From assembly GCA_964574815.1 (NCBI GenBank), contig CAZNPL010000009.1, forward strand, positions 93,071 to 157,070: a DNA stretch of 64,000 bases, given 5' to 3'. The translations under genes and the position numbers were made by a program. The stretch comes from CAZNPL01 sp964574815. Its GTDB lineage: Bacteria; Planctomycetota; Phycisphaerae; UBA1845. The notes under the pieces are model-generated. The model saw nothing but the letters and a program-made list of their open reading frames with translations, made no database searches and was not told the origin of the DNA. Shown here in pieces: positions 63,254-64,000 of this stretch (positions are counted from its first letter, which is position 1; each line of letters begins with the position of its first letter).

Positions 63254-63811
63254 ATGACAACGACAATGGCAAAACTGAACGGGATCGACACGGACGCCCT
63301 GAAGGCCACGATGGAGGCCGTCTCGCAGGACGCGAGCAAAGGAATCGCCCGGTTCCAGGTGACCACGTGCTGGAAGGGAGGCACCAGGAGCGAGACCCGG
63401 GTCGAGGGGTGGAGCCTCGGCGGCGAGCGGCTCGCCAAGGACTTCACGATCGACATCGACGAGCCGGCCGAGCTGCTGGGAAGCAACACGGCGGCGAACC
63501 CGCAGGAGTATCTGCAGGCGGCGACCAACGCCTGCATGATGGCCACGTACGTGGCGGCATGCTCGATGCAGGGGATCGAGCTGGAACACGTCGAGATCGA
63601 GTCGAGCGGGGAGCTGGATCTTCGCGGGTTCCTGGGGCTCGATAAGAACATCAAGCCGGGCTACGACGAGTTGGAGTACACGGTGCGGATCAAGGGGAAC
63701 GGGACGCCGAAGCAGTTCGAGGCGGTTCACAAGTGGGTGATGGCGACGTCGCCGAACTACTGGAACATCGCCAACCCGATCAAGATGAAGCCGCAACTGG
63801 TGGTGGAGTAG
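63254..63811 (+). CDS. OsmC-family peroxiredoxin-like protein
   Basis: 185 residues from the ATG at 63254 (a first ATG at 63251 sits too close to GGAG). The OsmC fold is marked by FQVTTCWKGGTRSETRVEGWSL, YLQAATNACMMATYVAACSMQGIELEHVEIE and ELDLRGFLGLD. The two reactive Cys positions of OsmC-type thiol peroxidases appear as NACMMATYVAAC. It likely reduces organic hydroperoxides or electrophiles. It is controlled, by context, by the divergent TetR. A 54-residue N-terminal start would be added by another codon but has no ribosome site. Confidence 0.88.
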   Translation: MTTTMAKLNGIDTDALKATMEAVSQDASKGIARFQVTTCWKGGTRSETRVEGWSLGGERLAKDFTIDIDEPAELLGSNTAANPQEYLQAATNACMMATYVAACSMQGIELEHVEIESSGELDLRGFLGLDKNIKPGYDELEYTVRIKGNGTPKQFEAVHKWVMATSPNYWNIANPIKMKPQLVVE

Positions 63812-63885
63812 TCAGTGGGGTTGCCGGCAGCGGGTGCCACTGATAGATCCGCCTGAGGCGCACCAGTGGCACCCGTTGCATCATG

Positions 63886-63925
63886 TTTACTGAAAGCATG
63901 CCCACGCAAGCGTGGCCATGGCACC
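63886..63925. repeat. Dispersed palindromic repeat, copy C
   Basis: tgtttactgaaagcatgccc then acgcaagcgtggccatggca. Same family as 56522-56566 and 40545-40583; the core tgcccacgc/gcgtgg(c)ca is palindromic. Confidence 0.65.
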
Positions 63926-63945
63926 CAGCATGGTGGCCGCCGATC

Positions 63946-64000
63946 CTAGCCCAAGTTGAGCAGCATCGAGGCTTGAACCGCCTTTTCGATACCTTCAGGG
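63946..64000 (-). CDS. C-terminal end of a protein cut by the window edge
   Basis: The minus strand is open from the right edge to a TAG at 63948-63946, giving 17 residues (PEGIEKAVQASMLLNLG). The frame fits codon usage but is too short to identify. It may be the tail of a gene that continues beyond the window, or chance. Confidence 0.3.
   Translation of the reverse strand, partial: PEGIEKAVQASMLLNLG

Noticed and set aside
1..64000. CRISPR array or prophage
   Set aside because: No regularly spaced repeats of 24-40 bp and no phage structural or integrase genes were seen.

Overview
The window looks like a GC-rich chromosome segment from a member of the Planctomycetota, most like the Phycisphaerae and relatives. 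This is inferred from gene content, not from a marker gene. The signs are several large secreted proteins with dockerin-like tails, GACC-type cysteine repeats, PEP-CTERM sorting signals, four small membrane proteins with a zinc ribbon of the form CxxCGYxLxG...CPECG, and housekeeping genes scattered in short operons. I found no rRNA, tRNA, CRISPR array or phage.

Region 1 (1-9.6 kb, minus strand) is the most distinctive. It is an energy-metabolism operon: korD, korA, korB, korC (2-oxoacid:ferredoxin oxidoreductase), a double-module hdrA, mvhD, a fused hdrC-hdrB, and a second hdrA that runs off the left edge. The long hdrA has an in-frame TGA exactly where the second cysteine of its conserved CxxC motif should be, with a hairpin just downstream. 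The best reading is a selenocysteine-containing HdrA of 1057 residues. A MarR-type regulator with a seven-cysteine tail lies upstream, and two similar inverted repeats about 42 bp apart lie in front of it.

Region 2 (9.6-22.3 kb) encodes mostly exported proteins: a pilin-like protein, a frameshifted zinc-ribbon membrane protein, a 1198-residue lamin-tail-domain protein, a PAS-less histidine kinase, an HDOD protein, two tandem PEP-CTERM proteins whose first halves are almost identical in DNA, a 5'-truncated dockerin gene, and a propeller-like protein ending in four roughly 64-residue cysteine-rich repeats.

Region 3 (22.3-30.3 kb) has folC, aroB, a Sel1-repeat protein, a degenerate HD-GYP protein and the decayed remains of a group II intron. 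Region 4 (30.3-44.5 kb) has an M6-like protease with a dockerin-like tail, an M32 carboxypeptidase/CPBP/MOSC operon, an alpha/beta hydrolase, an Hsp20-Hsp20-DnaJ-like chaperone cluster, an FAH-family enzyme, a flavin reductase-like protein and mutY.

Region 5 (44.5-64 kb) is mainly housekeeping: fxsA, accD, rpe, pgk, coaD, tatA, ricT-like, trxA, a lipid acyltransferase, queA, trxB and a CBS protein. It also holds secreted or hypothetical planctomycete proteins and a divergent tetR/osmC pair with palindromic operators between them. Short dispersed palindromic repeats occur near 40.6, 44.5, 56.5, 62.2 and 63.9 kb.
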